Counted from the first letter of the stretch, positions 33,816-43,106 are shown. The stretch: 64,000 nucleotides of DNA from Nocardia panacis (GCF_003598715.1 NZ_QZFU01000019.1:124001-188000), one strand, 5' to 3'. Made by a program: numbers and translations. Notes: generated by a model from the letters alone, not told the origin.

Positions 33816-35147
33816 CTACTGCAGCCGGAGCTTGCCGAACAGACCCTCTTTCTCATCCTCGGGACCCGCCGTGAAATACAGCGAGTCGGCATCGCCGAGA
33901 CTCTCGCCATTGCCGAACATCAGCGCCCACAGACCATCGATTTCGATGGGCTTGGCCGCCTTGTCGCGCAGGAAGTCGACGAACTTCCCGGTGGCGTCGT
34001 CGAAGGCGAGGATCTTGCCCGCGCCGCCGAAATTGCCGACGAGCAGTTTGCCGCTCAGCGCACCGAAATCGGCGGGGGCCTGCGCCACCGCCCACGGCGC
34101 GTTGAACCGGCCGTCGCCGTCCAGGGTGCGGACCAGCTTTCCGGTGGCGTCGAATTCGGCCACCCGGCCCTTGTCCGGCTTACCCTTGGCCGCGCTTTCC
34201 CTGTCCTTGTCGAGTTTGTCCTCTTCGCCGGAGTCGAACGCGTGGGGATCGGTCTCGCTCGGCTTGGTCGCGGCGTAGGCGACGAAAATCCGATTGCCCA
34301 GGGTGGTCACATTGAACGGCGCCGGATCGCCGACCTTGGCCCGCTTCCCCTTTTCGGGCGCGGCCGGATCGACCGGCGCCCCGGTGGCGAAGGGATTGGC
34401 GAAGCCGGCGGTGGGGACGAGCCGCCAGTTCTTGTCGAAGGTGCGCACCTGCGGATCCGCGCCGAAATCGGCCGCGAGCAGTGTGTCCCCCGCCGGGGTG
34501 AGCGCGATGCCCTTGAACTTCATACCCTGTGCGGCGCCGTCGAATACCAGGTTGGCCGGACCGTCGTGCCGCACGATGGACCCGTCCCCGCCCTGTTCGG
34601 TCCAGGCCGAGATCTTGCCCGAATCGGTGGCGAAGATGAAACGGGACGAACCCGCGAGCTTTTGCTCCTTACCGTCCACCAGCACCGGCTGATCGCGCAC
34701 CGCGAACAGATCCGAGGTGATGGGGGCCGGATTGAAGACCACGCCGGTGGTCTTGCCCGCGCTCTTGTCCGAGGTGTCGGCGTCCGCGCCGGGAATGGTG
34801 ACGATCTTCAGCGGATCCTGGAAAAGCTTCTGATACTTGGGATCCGCCGATTTCGTCACATCGCCGACGAACTGGAACGACTTGCCGCCCGCGCCGACCC
34901 AGAAGTGCCCACCCGCCCCTTTCGGCCGGTCGGCGATACCCCAGGCATTGACCATCTCGGGAAAGGTGAATTGCGCGTGGTATTCGTCCCTGTTCGCCGC
35001 GAGGTTGGTCTGGACATACCGATTGCCATCGAGTGCCCGCACCTCCTCGCCCGCCGATTTGCTCTCCGAGCACGCCGCCGCGAGCAGCACCGACGCACCC
35101 GCCAGCGCGAATCGCAGCGCCGTGCGGCGCATTCCACTGCTGTTCAA
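33816..35147 (-). CDS. Secreted TIGR03118-like beta-propeller lipoprotein
   Basis: An exported protein of 443 aa. A signal peptide (MRRTALRFALAGASVLLAAAC) ends in a good lipobox, so it should be lipid-anchored. The body begins RYVQTNLAANRDEYHAQFTFPEMVNAWGIA and contains repeated strand motifs (GVVFNPAPI, SGKISAWTEQGG, GIALTPAGDTLLAADFG, GKLLVGNFGGAGKILAFD). This matches the uncharacterised TIGR03118 family, which looks like a beta-propeller. TTG at 35147 has AAAGGA 9 nt upstream; ATG at 35132 is the alternative. An IdeR-box-like site lies 49 bp upstream, hinting at control by iron. Confidence 0.82.
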   Translation of the reverse strand: MNSSGMRRTALRFALAGASVLLAAACSESKSAGEEVRALDGNRYVQTNLAANRDEYHAQFTFPEMVNAWGIADRPKGAGGHFWVGAGGKSFQFVGDVTKSADPKYQKLFQDPLKIVTIPGADADTSDKSAGKTTGVVFNPAPITSDLFAVRDQPVLVDGKEQKLAGSSRFIFATDSGKISAWTEQGGDGSIVRHDGPANLVFDGAAQGMKFKGIALTPAGDTLLAADFGADPQVRTFDKNWRLVPTAGFANPFATGAPVDPAAPEKGKRAKVGDPAPFNVTTLGNRIFVAYAATKPSETDPHAFDSGEEDKLDKDRESAAKGKPDKGRVAEFDATGKLVRTLDGDGRFNAPWAVAQAPADFGALSGKLLVGNFGGAGKILAFDDATGKFVDFLRDKAAKPIEIDGLWALMFGNGESLGDADSLYFTAGPEDEKEGLFGKLRLQ

Positions 35148-35195
35148 TTCCGGAATTCCTTTCCGACCACCCGCCACCTGCCCGGCGGACGATAA

Positions 35196-35214
35196 TTAGG
35201 TGACGCTAACCTTA
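35196..35214. promoter_or_regulatory. IdeR/DtxR box candidate
   Basis: TTAGGTGACGCTAACCTTA differs from the DtxR/IdeR consensus TWAGGTTAGSCTAACCTWA at only two of 19 positions. It lies 49 bp upstream of the lipoprotein start (minus strand) and about 100-115 bp upstream of the nitrobindin start. It overlaps the likely promoter region of the lipoprotein gene. Confidence 0.6.
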
Positions 35215-35315
35215 ACCTCTCTCGATCGCGGGTTTCGGAACGCCCAGTGAATGTCCGGATCCGCCACACTCGACACCAACTGCGCATTGGGCGAGATCGC
35301 GCCCGAGCCGACCAC

Positions 35316-35321
35316 TATGCT
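35316..35321 (+). promoter_or_regulatory. Putative -10 for the nitrobindin gene
   Basis: TATGCT ends 7 nt before a GTG at 35329, a leaderless arrangement. If this is the promoter, the true start is GTG 35329 rather than the ATG at 35317. Confidence 0.35.
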
Positions 35322-35826
35322 GTGCGCCGTGGTCGAACCCCAACCTCCGATAGCCCCCCATCCCGATATCGCCCCACTCGCGCCGCTGCTGGGCAGTTGG
35401 CGCGGCAATGGACACGGCGAATACCCGACCATCGAGTCATTCGGCTATCTCGAGGAAATCAAGTTCGGGCACCTGGGCCGCCCGTTTCTCACCTACCGCC
35501 AGCGCACCCGCGCCGCCGACGACGGCCGCCCACTGCACGCCGAGACCGGATACCTGCGCTGCCCGCGCCCCGACCGGGTGGAACTGATCCTGGCCCACCC
35601 CACCGGAATCACCGAAATCTGTGAAGGCGCATTGACATTCGCCGCAGGCGAACTGCGGATGGAATTCTCCTCGACCAGCATCGGCCGCAGCAGCACCGCC
35701 AAACTCGTCACCGCACTGGGCCGCTCGATCCGCCAGCAGGGCGACACCATCGACTACACGCTGCGCATGGCCGCGGTGGGCCAACCGCTCACCCACCACC
35801 TCGAGGCCAGTCTCAAACGCGCCTGA
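35317..35826 (+). CDS. Nitrobindin-like heme-binding beta-barrel protein
   Basis: A protein of about 169 aa in the nitrobindin (THAP4/Rv2717c-like, DUF1794) family. It has the N-terminal signature PLLGSWRGNGHGEYPTI, the FGYLEEIKFGHLGRPFLTYRQRTRA strand pair, HAETGYLRCPRPDRVELILAHPTGITEI, and a C-terminal VGQPLTHHLEASLKR. The His in this last stretch is the expected proximal heme ligand. The family holds ferric heme in a beta-barrel and interacts with NO and peroxynitrite. ATG codons at 35251 and 35317 and GTG at 35329 are all in frame; homologues begin near the later ones. Iron control through the box at 35196 is possible. Confidence 0.85.
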   Translation: MLCAVVEPQPPIAPHPDIAPLAPLLGSWRGNGHGEYPTIESFGYLEEIKFGHLGRPFLTYRQRTRAADDGRPLHAETGYLRCPRPDRVELILAHPTGITEICEGALTFAAGELRMEFSSTSIGRSSTAKLVTALGRSIRQQGDTIDYTLRMAAVGQPLTHHLEASLKRA

Positions 35827-35838
35827 CCGCAGGCGCGT
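35817..35838. terminator. Hairpin spanning two convergent stop codons
   Basis: ACGCGCCTG-ACCG-CAGGCGCGT forms a perfect 9-bp stem. It includes the nitrobindin stop (35824-35826) and touches the stop of the PBP gene (35838), so it could serve both strands. Confidence 0.6.
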
Positions 35839-37655
35839 CAGTAACCCGAAGGCAGGGCGGCGAGCATGTCACGGGTGACCGCGACGGCACGATCGGAACT
35901 GCCGCCCTTCACCAGTAGCGCGGCGAAGGCCAGATCGCCCCGATAGCCGACGAACCACGAATGCGAACCGCCGTCCACCTCGGCCTCACCGGTTTTGCCG
36001 AATACCTCGCCCTGATCGGCGATCCGCTCGGCCGTGCCACCGGTGACCACCTTGCGCATCATCGCGCGCAGACCCGCGACCACCTGCGGCGCGAGTTCGG
36101 GGCGCGCGCCGTCCACGGTGGTCGGCCGACCGGCGATCAGATACGGCACCGGCGTCGCGCCGCGTGCGACAGTCGCCGCCATCAGCGCCATCCCGAACGG
36201 ACTGACCAGCACCCGGCCCTGCCCGATACCGTCCTCGGTGCGCTGGGTCAATTCGGCGGCCTGCGGCACCGAACCGCTCGCGGTGGGCAGGCCGTCGATC
36301 GAATAGTTCTGCACCACACCGAGTCTCGCCGCCGCCTCGGGCAGGGCGTCGGGTGCGAGCTCACTGGCCAGCTTGGCGAAGGCGGTATTGCAGGACCGCT
36401 CGTAGGCGGTGGCCATGGGCACATCGCCGACGGCGAAATCGTTGTAGTTGGGAATCGTGCGCTCCCCGATGACAATCCGGCTCGGACACGGCACCACGGT
36501 GTCCGGGGTCGCCAGCCCCGCGGCCATAGCGGCGGCCGCCGTCACCGTCTTGAAGATCGATCCGGGCGGATAGCGGCCGATGGTGGCCACGGGGCCATCC
36601 CGATCGGCCGCCTTGTTCTGCGCCACCGCGAGCACCGCCCCCGTCGACGGGCGCAGCACCACCATCATGGTCTGCTCGGTGGGCGCGTCGACCGCCCGCT
36701 GCGCGGCCATCTGCACGTAGCGGTCCACACTGAGCGCGAACGAGGGCGCGGGCTGGGCGGCCACCTCGGTGAGCACATCGGTGTCGACGCCGTTGGCGTT
36801 CAGGCTGACCACGCTCCAACCCGCTTTGCCGTCCACCTCGTCGATGACCGTCTTGCGCACCTGGGCCAGCAGATCCGGCGCGAATTCCCGATCGGTGGCG
36901 ACCAGATCCCACTGCTGGGTCAGCCGAACACCGGGCAATCCGATGAGACGCGTGGTGACCTGGTTGGCTTCGACCTCATTGAGCAGCGCGACGGTAAACG
37001 TGGCGCCCGCGTCGCGCGCGCCCGCCAGGATCGAGTCCGCGGTGACGGCGGCATCGATCGGATGCAACTGCGCCGCCAGCGAATTGGCGACCGCCCCCGG
37101 ATCGGTCGCCTCTGCGGCGGTGAAGGCCACCCTGGTCACCTTGCCCGGCACCAGCACATCGCTGCCGGACTGCTCGTTGACCCGCGCCCTCGGCGCCTGT
37201 TCGGTGCGCAATGCCATGGTCTGGGTGTCGCCCAGTTTGGGGTGGATATTCGAGGAGGTCCAGCGCACCACCCAGCGGCCTTCGGCGCGGGCCATCTGCA
37301 ACTGACCCGAATAGCGCCAGTCCCGGCCCTTGGGCAGCTTCCAGTCGTATGAATAGTCCACGGTGGCGGTGTCACCGCTGACCCTGGCCGCGCCCGACCG
37401 CGCCGTCAACCCCTCGGCCTGGAGCTGGTCCCACGCCGAACGCAGTGCGGCGCTTGCCTTCTCGGGTTGATTGGTGAGCCGCGCCGCACCCGCGACGGCA
37501 CGACCCGCGAACGCCGCGAGGAAGGCGTCGGCGGCGGGCGCCGGCCCCTGCGGGGCGCTCGAACACGCGGTGACCATCGCGGCCAGGACCGCGCACGCGA
37601 CGAGCAGGGGCGCGGCCCGGCGCCCGGCGGTGGTGCGCGGAGATTTCGTCGACAT
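35838..37655 (-). CDS. Penicillin-binding lipoprotein (transpeptidase, Rv2864c-like)
   Basis: A 605-residue class B PBP. Its lipoprotein signal ends LAAMVTAC, so it is anchored outside the membrane. An NTF2-like MecA_N domain follows (residues 40-160), then a PBP dimerisation region. The transpeptidase domain has SxxK in YPPGSIFKTV, SxN in ERSCNTAF and KTG in VFGKTGEAEVDGG. It would cross-link peptidoglycan and bind beta-lactams. The orthologue Rv2864c lies in the same neighbourhood in M. tuberculosis. It follows the GNAT gene on the same strand with a 53-bp gap. Confidence 0.93.
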   Translation of the reverse strand: MSTKSPRTTAGRRAAPLLVACAVLAAMVTACSSAPQGPAPAADAFLAAFAGRAVAGAARLTNQPEKASAALRSAWDQLQAEGLTARSGAARVSGDTATVDYSYDWKLPKGRDWRYSGQLQMARAEGRWVVRWTSSNIHPKLGDTQTMALRTEQAPRARVNEQSGSDVLVPGKVTRVAFTAAEATDPGAVANSLAAQLHPIDAAVTADSILAGARDAGATFTVALLNEVEANQVTTRLIGLPGVRLTQQWDLVATDREFAPDLLAQVRKTVIDEVDGKAGWSVVSLNANGVDTDVLTEVAAQPAPSFALSVDRYVQMAAQRAVDAPTEQTMMVVLRPSTGAVLAVAQNKAADRDGPVATIGRYPPGSIFKTVTAAAAMAAGLATPDTVVPCPSRIVIGERTIPNYNDFAVGDVPMATAYERSCNTAFAKLASELAPDALPEAAARLGVVQNYSIDGLPTASGSVPQAAELTQRTEDGIGQGRVLVSPFGMALMAATVARGATPVPYLIAGRPTTVDGARPELAPQVVAGLRAMMRKVVTGGTAERIADQGEVFGKTGEAEVDGGSHSWFVGYRGDLAFAALLVKGGSSDRAVAVTRDMLAALPSGY

Positions 37656-37708
37656 CCTCAGCGATGGTAGTAGTCACCCTCCGGCAAATGCCGGTGGCAC
37701 ACCGGAGT

Positions 37709-38629
37709 TCAGTCCAGCAGCACCGTGGCGAAGGTCGCGATCTGCCGAAATCCCACCCGCCCGTACGCGCGTCGGGCGATGGTGTTGTAGTCGTTGACGT
37801 ACAGGCTGGCCGTACGTCCCGACGCGACAACGGCATTGGCCACCGCGGCGGTGCCGCCGGTGCCGTAGCCGAGTCCGCGCACTTCCGGATGCACCCACAC
37901 GCCCTGGATCTGCCCGGTGCGCCGCGACAGCGAACCCACCTCGGCCTTGTACACCACCTCGCCGTCCTCGAAACGCGCCCAGGCCCGGCCGGATTCGATC
38001 AATCCCGAGATACGCCTGCGATAGCCGCGCCCACCGTCGCCCGCGCGCGGGTCGACACCGACCTCCTCGATGAACATGGCGATGGCCGCGGTGAGATAGC
38101 GTTCGAGCTCCTCCGAACGCACCCGACGCACCTGCGGATCCGGCGCGGCCAGCGGCGGCTCCGCCAATGCCAGCAGCGGCTGCTCCGCGCGCACCTCGCG
38201 CTCGGGACCCCAGCGATCGGCCAGCATCTCCCACAGCGGCAGCGCCAATTCGCGGCGACCCACCACCGAGGAGCAGACGCGCGGCCAGCGCGCGGCCCGA
38301 TCGGCGAAGGCGCGCAACGCGGCCCGATCCCCGCGCAGCGGAACCAGATTCGCACCGGAGAAGCACAGCGAATCGGCGGGATCGCCCCGGCTCCACAGCT
38401 CACCACTGCTGCCGCCGCGCGCGTCGAGCCCATACTCCTGCAGCCGCGCCGCCACCATGCAGGAAGCGACCGGATCGGAATCCAATACCCGCAGGACCCT
38501 GGCCAGGTCCCGATGCGCGAGTTGACGCGCGGGGGCGTACCTACCCCGACGCGCCGGCTCGAGCAGACTCCGCACACGCACAGCCTGCCACGAAAAGCGC
38601 CGATGTGGAAAGCGCATGACGAATGCCAC
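37709..38629 (-). CDS. GNAT acetyltransferase with DUF4081 domain (Rv2867c-like)
   Basis: A 306-residue two-domain protein. The N-terminal half (RDLARVLRVLDSDPVASCMVAARLQEYGLD, then SLCFSGANLVPLRGDRAALRAFADRA) is the DUF4081 region. The C-terminal GNAT domain contains IQGVWVHPEVRGLGYGTGGTAAVANAV, the acetyl-CoA loop, and LYVNDYNTIARRAYGRVGF. The acceptor is unknown. It lies 47 bp downstream of ispG, the same order as in mycobacteria. The first 15-20 residues are basic and weakly conserved, so a later GTG start (VRVRSLLEPARRG) is possible. Confidence 0.88.
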   Translation of the reverse strand: MAFVMRFPHRRFSWQAVRVRSLLEPARRGRYAPARQLAHRDLARVLRVLDSDPVASCMVAARLQEYGLDARGGSSGELWSRGDPADSLCFSGANLVPLRGDRAALRAFADRAARWPRVCSSVVGRRELALPLWEMLADRWGPEREVRAEQPLLALAEPPLAAPDPQVRRVRSEELERYLTAAIAMFIEEVGVDPRAGDGGRGYRRRISGLIESGRAWARFEDGEVVYKAEVGSLSRRTGQIQGVWVHPEVRGLGYGTGGTAAVANAVVASGRTASLYVNDYNTIARRAYGRVGFRQIATFATVLLD

Positions 38630-38676
38630 CCCGCCGCCGAAATCCGAGGACAGGGTGGCGCACCGTTACCTTCCGG

Positions 38677-39834
38677 TCAGCCGACGGTGACGACGGGCTG
38701 ACCCGCGCCCTCGGCATCGCCGATCTCCTCGGCGATCCGCATGGCCTCCTCGATCAAGGTCTGCACGATCTGATGTTCCGGCACCGTCTTGATGACCTGC
38801 CCCTTCACGAAGATCTGCCCCTTGCCATTGCCCGAGGCGACACCGAGATCGGCCTCACGCGCCTCGCCGGGACCATTCACCACGCAACCCATCACCGCGA
38901 CCCGCAGCGGCACCTCCATCCCCTCGAGGCCCGCGGTCACCTCATTGGCGAGGGTGTAGACATCGACCTGGGCGCGACCGCAGGACGGACAGGACACGAT
39001 CTCCAGCTTGCGCGGGCGCAGATTCAGCGATTGCAGAATCTGGCTGCCGACCTTCACCTCTTCTGCGGGGGGCGCGGACAGCGAGACCCGGATGGTGTCG
39101 CCGATCCCCTCCGCCAGCAGCGCACCGAAGGCCACCGCCGACTTGATGGTGCCCTGGAACGCGGGTCCGGCCTCGGTGACGCCCAAATGCAGCGGATAGT
39201 CGCAGCGGGCCGCCAACTGCCGGTACGCCTCCACCATGATCACCGGATCGTTGTGCTTGACCGAGATCTTGATATCACCGAATCCGTGCTCCTCGAACAG
39301 GCCCGCCTCCCACAGCGCCGACTCCACCAGCGCCTCGGGGGTGGCCTTGCCGTACTTCTCCAGCATCCGCTTGTCGAGCGAACCCGCGTTCACCCCGATG
39401 CGGATCGGAATACCCGCCGCGCCCGCCGCTTTCGCGACCTCTTTCACGCGGCCGTCGAATTCCTTGATATTGCCCGGATTCACCCGCACCGCCGCGCAAC
39501 CCGCATCGATCGCGGCGAAGATGTAGCGCGGCTGGAAGTGGATATCGGCGATCACCGGGATCTGCGATTTGCGCGCGATGGTGGACAGCGCGTCGGCGTC
39601 CTCCTGGCGGGGACAGGCCACGCGGACGATATCGCAGCCCGACGCCGTCAGTTCCGCGATCTGCTGCAGCGTTGCGTTGACATCGTGGGTCTTGGTGGTG
39701 GTCATGGACTGCACCGAGATCGGATGCTCGCTACCGACCCCGACCGCGCCGACCCGCAATTGGCGGGTCCGACGGCGGGGAGCGAGCACGGCCGCGGGCG
39801 CGGTCGGCATCCCCAACCCGATTGTGCTGGTCAC
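38677..39834 (-). CDS. ispG: 4-hydroxy-3-methylbut-2-enyl diphosphate synthase
   Basis: IspG (GcpE) is the penultimate enzyme of the MEP isoprenoid pathway and converts MEcPP to HMBPP with a [4Fe-4S] cluster. The N-terminal TIM barrel shows [20 protein letters not shown] and [19 protein letters not shown]. The C-terminal cluster ligands lie in [12 protein letters not shown] and [17 protein letters not shown]. The GTG at 39834 gives 385 aa beginning like the mycobacterial protein (TIGLGMP); 17 upstream residues from an ATG at 39885 are not conserved. It shares a strand and neighbourhood with dxr, the second enzyme of the pathway. Confidence 0.96.
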   Translation of the reverse strand: MTSTIGLGMPTAPAAVLAPRRRTRQLRVGAVGVGSEHPISVQSMTTTKTHDVNATLQQIAELTASGCDIVRVACPRQEDADALSTIARKSQIPVIADIHFQPRYIFAAIDAGCAAVRVNPGNIKEFDGRVKEVAKAAGAAGIPIRIGVNAGSLDKRMLEKYGKATPEALVESALWEAGLFEEHGFGDIKISVKHNDPVIMVEAYRQLAARCDYPLHLGVTEAGPAFQGTIKSAVAFGALLAEGIGDTIRVSLSAPPAEEVKVGSQILQSLNLRPRKLEIVSCPSCGRAQVDVYTLANEVTAGLEGMEVPLRVAVMGCVVNGPGEAREADLGVASGNGKGQIFVKGQVIKTVPEHQIVQTLIEEAMRIAEEIGDAEGAGQPVVTVG

Positions 39835-40012
39835 TTTCGGCTGCCTACTTTCGTACGTGGTGCGGGGACTCGTGTGGGGCCGCATACCCGTTCGAGCTTA
39901 GTCGCGGGTGTGCGGCGGCCACCCTGTGACCGCCATGACATCCCAAGGCACCGGACTGTCCCCGAAATGCCCGCGCCAGATTACCCCCGACGCTGGGAAC
40001 CGGCGCGGTGCG

Positions 40013-41218
40013 CTACTTCCCCCACAGTTGGATCGGATTCACCACATCGGCCACCAGCGTCAACACCATGTACGCGCCGCCTATCACCACCGCGACATAG
40101 GTGACCGGCAGCAACTTCAGGTAGTCCACCGGCTTGCCCGGTGCCAGTCCGCGCCAGCCGCGCACCCAATCGCGCACCTTCTCGAAGAGCACCACCGCGA
40201 TGTGACCGCCGTCCAGCGGCAGCAGCGGCAGGATATTGAACGCGCCCAGGAAGAAATTCAGGCTGGCCAGCACCAGGATGAACAGCTCCCAGCGGCCGTG
40301 CTCGGCGGTCTCGCCGCCGATCTTGCTCGCGCCGTACACGCTGACCGGGGTATTCGGATCGCGCTCACCGCCCGCGACCGCGTGCACCAGCGCCGAGACC
40401 TTCTGCGGCAGTTGTGCCAGCGACTGCACGGTCCGCACCGCCATCTGACCGGTGAAACCGACCGCCGCCGGGATCGCGCTCGGCAGCGAATAGGCAGGCT
40501 TCCAGTCGTAGAACTCCTGCCGCACGCCGATCGCGCCCGCCTCGTAGCGCGTGCCGTCCTTGGTGTAGCGGACCACCCGATCCGGGGTGACCTGGATATC
40601 GAGGGTCTTCCCGTCGCGCTCGACGGTGTAGTTGAAGGGTTTGTCCTGCTTCTGCGTCTGCTTGGTGAATTCGTCCCAGGTGGACACCGAGACGCCGGCA
40701 ACGGCCTTGACCAGGTCACCGCGTTGCAGGCCCGCCCGCTGCGCCGGTCCCGGCCCGGTGCACGGCTCGGTGGTGCCGTCGGCCTTCTGCGATGCGGCGC
40801 AACTCATTTCGCCGATGGTGGTCTCCGCCGGCTGATTGAGCGGCGGCAGACCCCAACCCACCGCGAGCAGCACCACGAGCAGGTAGCCGAGCAGGAAGTT
40901 CATCGCGATACCGCCCGCCATGACGACCAGGCGCTTCCAGGTCTTCTGGCGATACATGGCCCGCTCGATCTCTTCCGGGGCCAACTCGTCCAGCGCCGTC
41001 ATCCCGGCGATATCGCAGAATCCCCCGAAGGGGAGCGCCTTGATGCCGTACTCGGTCTCACCGCGCCGGAACGACCACAGTCGAGGCCCGAATCCGATGA
41101 AGTAGCGACGGACCTTCATCCCCGTGGCCTGAGCCGCCCACATGTGCCCGCATTCGTGCAGCGCGATCGATGCCGTGATCCCGAGGGCGAACAACACGAA
41201 CCCCAACGCGAACACCAT
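40013..41218 (-). CDS. rip1: Site-2 intramembrane metalloprotease (Rip1/RseP-like)
   Basis: A 401-residue membrane zinc protease that cuts transmembrane anti-sigma factors and other substrates within the bilayer. The HExxH motif is HECGH at residues 21-25 in the first helix, and the second zinc-site motif is LPLDGGH in a C-terminal helix. A PDZ domain lies between (PAQRAGLQRGDLVKAVAGVSV). The ATG at 41218 has AGGAGGG upstream and matches the mycobacterial start (Rv2869c); one 10 codons earlier is rejected. It sits between dxr and ispG as in mycobacteria. Confidence 0.95.
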   Translation of the reverse strand: MVFALGFVLFALGITASIALHECGHMWAAQATGMKVRRYFIGFGPRLWSFRRGETEYGIKALPFGGFCDIAGMTALDELAPEEIERAMYRQKTWKRLVVMAGGIAMNFLLGYLLVVLLAVGWGLPPLNQPAETTIGEMSCAASQKADGTTEPCTGPGPAQRAGLQRGDLVKAVAGVSVSTWDEFTKQTQKQDKPFNYTVERDGKTLDIQVTPDRVVRYTKDGTRYEAGAIGVRQEFYDWKPAYSLPSAIPAAVGFTGQMAVRTVQSLAQLPQKVSALVHAVAGGERDPNTPVSVYGASKIGGETAEHGRWELFILVLASLNFFLGAFNILPLLPLDGGHIAVVLFEKVRDWVRGWRGLAPGKPVDYLKLLPVTYVAVVIGGAYMVLTLVADVVNPIQLWGK

Positions 41219-41247
41219 TAGCTCTACAGCCCTCCTGCTGTGTCCCA

Positions 41248-41350
41248 CTTACGGCACGGCACGGGGCCGTACTGCGTCCACTTGCGGCACGAGCCGGGGC
41301 CGTGCTGTCAGACCTGCGGCACGGCGCGAGCCGTGCCTCGTTCGAAACCT
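41248..41350. repeat. Three degenerate palindromic repeats between dxr and rip1
   Basis: Three units of about 32-35 bp begin at 41248, 41281 and 41313 with CTTACGGCAC, CTTGCGGCAC and CCTGCGGCAC. Each has GGCAC...GCCGT elements that can fold. The best is GGCACGGC-GCGA-GCCGTGCC at 41318-41337, a perfect 8-bp stem with a GNRA-type loop. They could weaken transcription into rip1 or stabilise mRNA ends. Confidence 0.5.
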
Positions 41351-41449
41351 GCGCCGTCGCGGGTCCGAACCCGCCCGGCCGAAGGCACTCGGACCACACT
41401 AGCGGGTGCGGTCGCGCGGTACCTCCAGTCTGGCAGGTCGCCGCGTCGG

Positions 41450-42589
41450 TCAGCGTCGCACGCGGGCGCGGGCGTATTCGCGCGCCCAGGCGTCGGCGGC
41501 CAGGACCTCTGCCAGCGACTCGGGTTCCACACACCAACGATCGGCCGCCTCGACGGCCGCCGCGACGGTGCGCACGATATCGGGGAATCGGATCGCACCG
41601 TCCAGGAATGCCTGCACCGCAACCTCGTTCGCCGCGTTGTATACCGCCGTCACGCTGCCGCCCGATTCCCCCGCGGCCCGCGCGACCTCGATGGCCGGGA
41701 AGACGGCATTGTCCACCGGTTCGAACTCCCAGGTGGCGGCCGTGCCGAAATCGCAGGCCGCCGCCGCGCCCGGCACCCGATCCGGCCAGCCGAGGGCCAG
41801 CGCGATCGGCAGCCGCATATCCGGCGGGCTGGCCTGAGCCAGCGTCGAACCGTCGACGAAGGTGACCATCGAGTGCACGATCGACTGCGGGTGCACCGTG
41901 ACATCGATGCGGTCGTAGGGAATGCCGAACAGCAGGTGGGTCTCGATCAGTTCGAGCCCCTTGTTGACCAGCGAGGCCGAGTTCAGCGTATTCATCGGAC
42001 CCATGGACCAGGTCGGATGGGTTTTGGCCTCGGCGGGATTCACCGATTCCAGCATTTCGGCGGTCCAGCCCCGGAACGGGCCGCCCGAAGCGGTGAGCAC
42101 CAGGCGGGCCACCTCCTCGGCGCGACCGCCGCGCAGGCACTGGGCCAAGGCGGAATGTTCGGAATCGACGGGAACGATCTGTCCGGGCGCGGCGGCGCGC
42201 GTGACCAGGGAGCCGCCCGCGACCAAAGACTCCTTGTTCGCCAAGGCGAGGCGGGTGCCCGATCGGAGGGTGGCCAGCGTCGGCTCCAGACCCAACGAAC
42301 CGACCAGCGCGTTGAGCACCACATCGGCTTCGGTGCGGCGCACCAGTTCGGTCGCCGCGTCGGGACCGCTCAATGCCAGACCAAGCCGGGTCGCCGCGGC
42401 CGGGTCGGCGACGGCGACGTTGGTGGTCCCGGTAGCGGCCATCTGAGCGGCCAGCAACTCGGTATCGCCGCCGCGGGCGGCCAGGCCGACCACCCGGAAT
42501 CGATCCGGGTTCGCGGCGATCACCTCGAGCGCCTGGGTTCCAATGGATCCGGTGCTGCCCAGCAGCAGGACTCTCACGATGTCGGACAC
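41450..42589 (-). CDS. dxr: 1-deoxy-D-xylulose 5-phosphate reductoisomerase
   Basis: Dxr converts DXP to MEP with NADPH and a divalent metal, the committed step of the MEP pathway and the fosmidomycin target. The 379-residue protein has the cofactor motif [17 protein letters not shown] and the metal/substrate region [14 protein letters not shown]. Further signatures are [10 protein letters not shown] and [25 protein letters not shown], with [15 protein letters not shown] later. The GTG at 42589 is the most likely start. Longer frames to 42670 would translate a 27-bp tandem repeat into STSWAVG-type units foreign to the family. Confidence 0.95.
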   Translation of the reverse strand: MSDIVRVLLLGSTGSIGTQALEVIAANPDRFRVVGLAARGGDTELLAAQMAATGTTNVAVADPAAATRLGLALSGPDAATELVRRTEADVVLNALVGSLGLEPTLATLRSGTRLALANKESLVAGGSLVTRAAAPGQIVPVDSEHSALAQCLRGGRAEEVARLVLTASGGPFRGWTAEMLESVNPAEAKTHPTWSMGPMNTLNSASLVNKGLELIETHLLFGIPYDRIDVTVHPQSIVHSMVTFVDGSTLAQASPPDMRLPIALALGWPDRVPGAAAACDFGTAATWEFEPVDNAVFPAIEVARAAGESGGSVTAVYNAANEVAVQAFLDGAIRFPDIVRTVAAAVEAADRWCVEPESLAEVLAADAWAREYARARVRR

Positions 42590-42592
42590 CGG

Positions 42593-42673
42593 CCCCATTG
42601 TCCACGACGTGGACATCTGCCCCACCGCCCACGACGTGGACAGCAACCCCACCGCCCACGATGTCGACATCCA
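42593..42673. repeat. Three 27-bp tandem repeats with palindromic core upstream of dxr
   Basis: Three adjacent 27-bp units at 42593-42619, 42620-42646 and 42647-42673. Each begins CCCCA and holds a palindromic core: GTCCACG-A-CGTGGAC in unit 1 (42600-42614, perfect), CCACGACGTGG in unit 2 (42629-42639) and a decayed CCACGATGTCG in unit 3. They abut the dxr start and lie between dxr and the divergent DUF2631 gene. Confidence 0.85.
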
Positions 42674-42822
42674 CTACCGCCCAAACGATGGGACACAGCC
42701 CACTGCCGCCGACGCGGCGCACGCCCGTCGGCCCCTGCTGGCTACGACGGGCGGTCGTATGTCACGATGATCGATGACCGGCACAGCAGTTGCCCGAATC
42801 CGATTCAGTTGAAGGAGCGATC

Positions 42823-43092
42823 GTGGCCGCCACGGATATCGAACACGCCAAGAAAGAGCGCGCGATCCTCACGCACGTGGACACCGCCGAGGTCCCCTCC
42901 GCCGCATGGGGTTGGAGCGGCGAATCCCGCAAGACCTTCCGCATCGCGGGCTGGGTGGTCGCGGTCATCCTGCTGTGCATGCTCGTCGGCAACCACAAGG
43001 GCAAGGTCGAGGATCTGTTCCTCATCGGCTTCGCCGCGGCCATCGTCGCCATCCTGGTTCGCGATTCGCTGCTGCGCCGCAAGCCGCGCTAG
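42823..43092 (+). CDS. DUF2631 small membrane protein
   Basis: An 89-residue protein recognised as DUF2631, a family found mainly in mycobacteria and relatives. The N-terminal soluble part contains DIEHAKKERAILTHVDTAEVPSAAWGWSGESRK. Two membrane helices follow (IAGWVVAVILLCMLVGN and FLIGFAAAIVAILVRDSLL), with a basic tail RRKPR. The GTG at 42823 has AAGGAG 5 to 6 nt upstream, which decides it over an ATG-like start 11 codons earlier. Its function is unknown. A strong terminator follows immediately. Confidence 0.85.
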   Translation: MAATDIEHAKKERAILTHVDTAEVPSAAWGWSGESRKTFRIAGWVVAVILLCMLVGNHKGKVEDLFLIGFAAAIVAILVRDSLLRRKPR

Positions 43093-43106
43093 TCCCACTC
43101 GCTTTT

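Noticed and set aside
42590..42670. Translated N-terminal extension of Dxr through the 27-bp repeats
   Set aside because: The family starts at the cofactor strand [13 protein letters not shown], and S-T-S-W-A-V-G repeats are not part of it; the repeats are more likely regulatory or neutral DNA.
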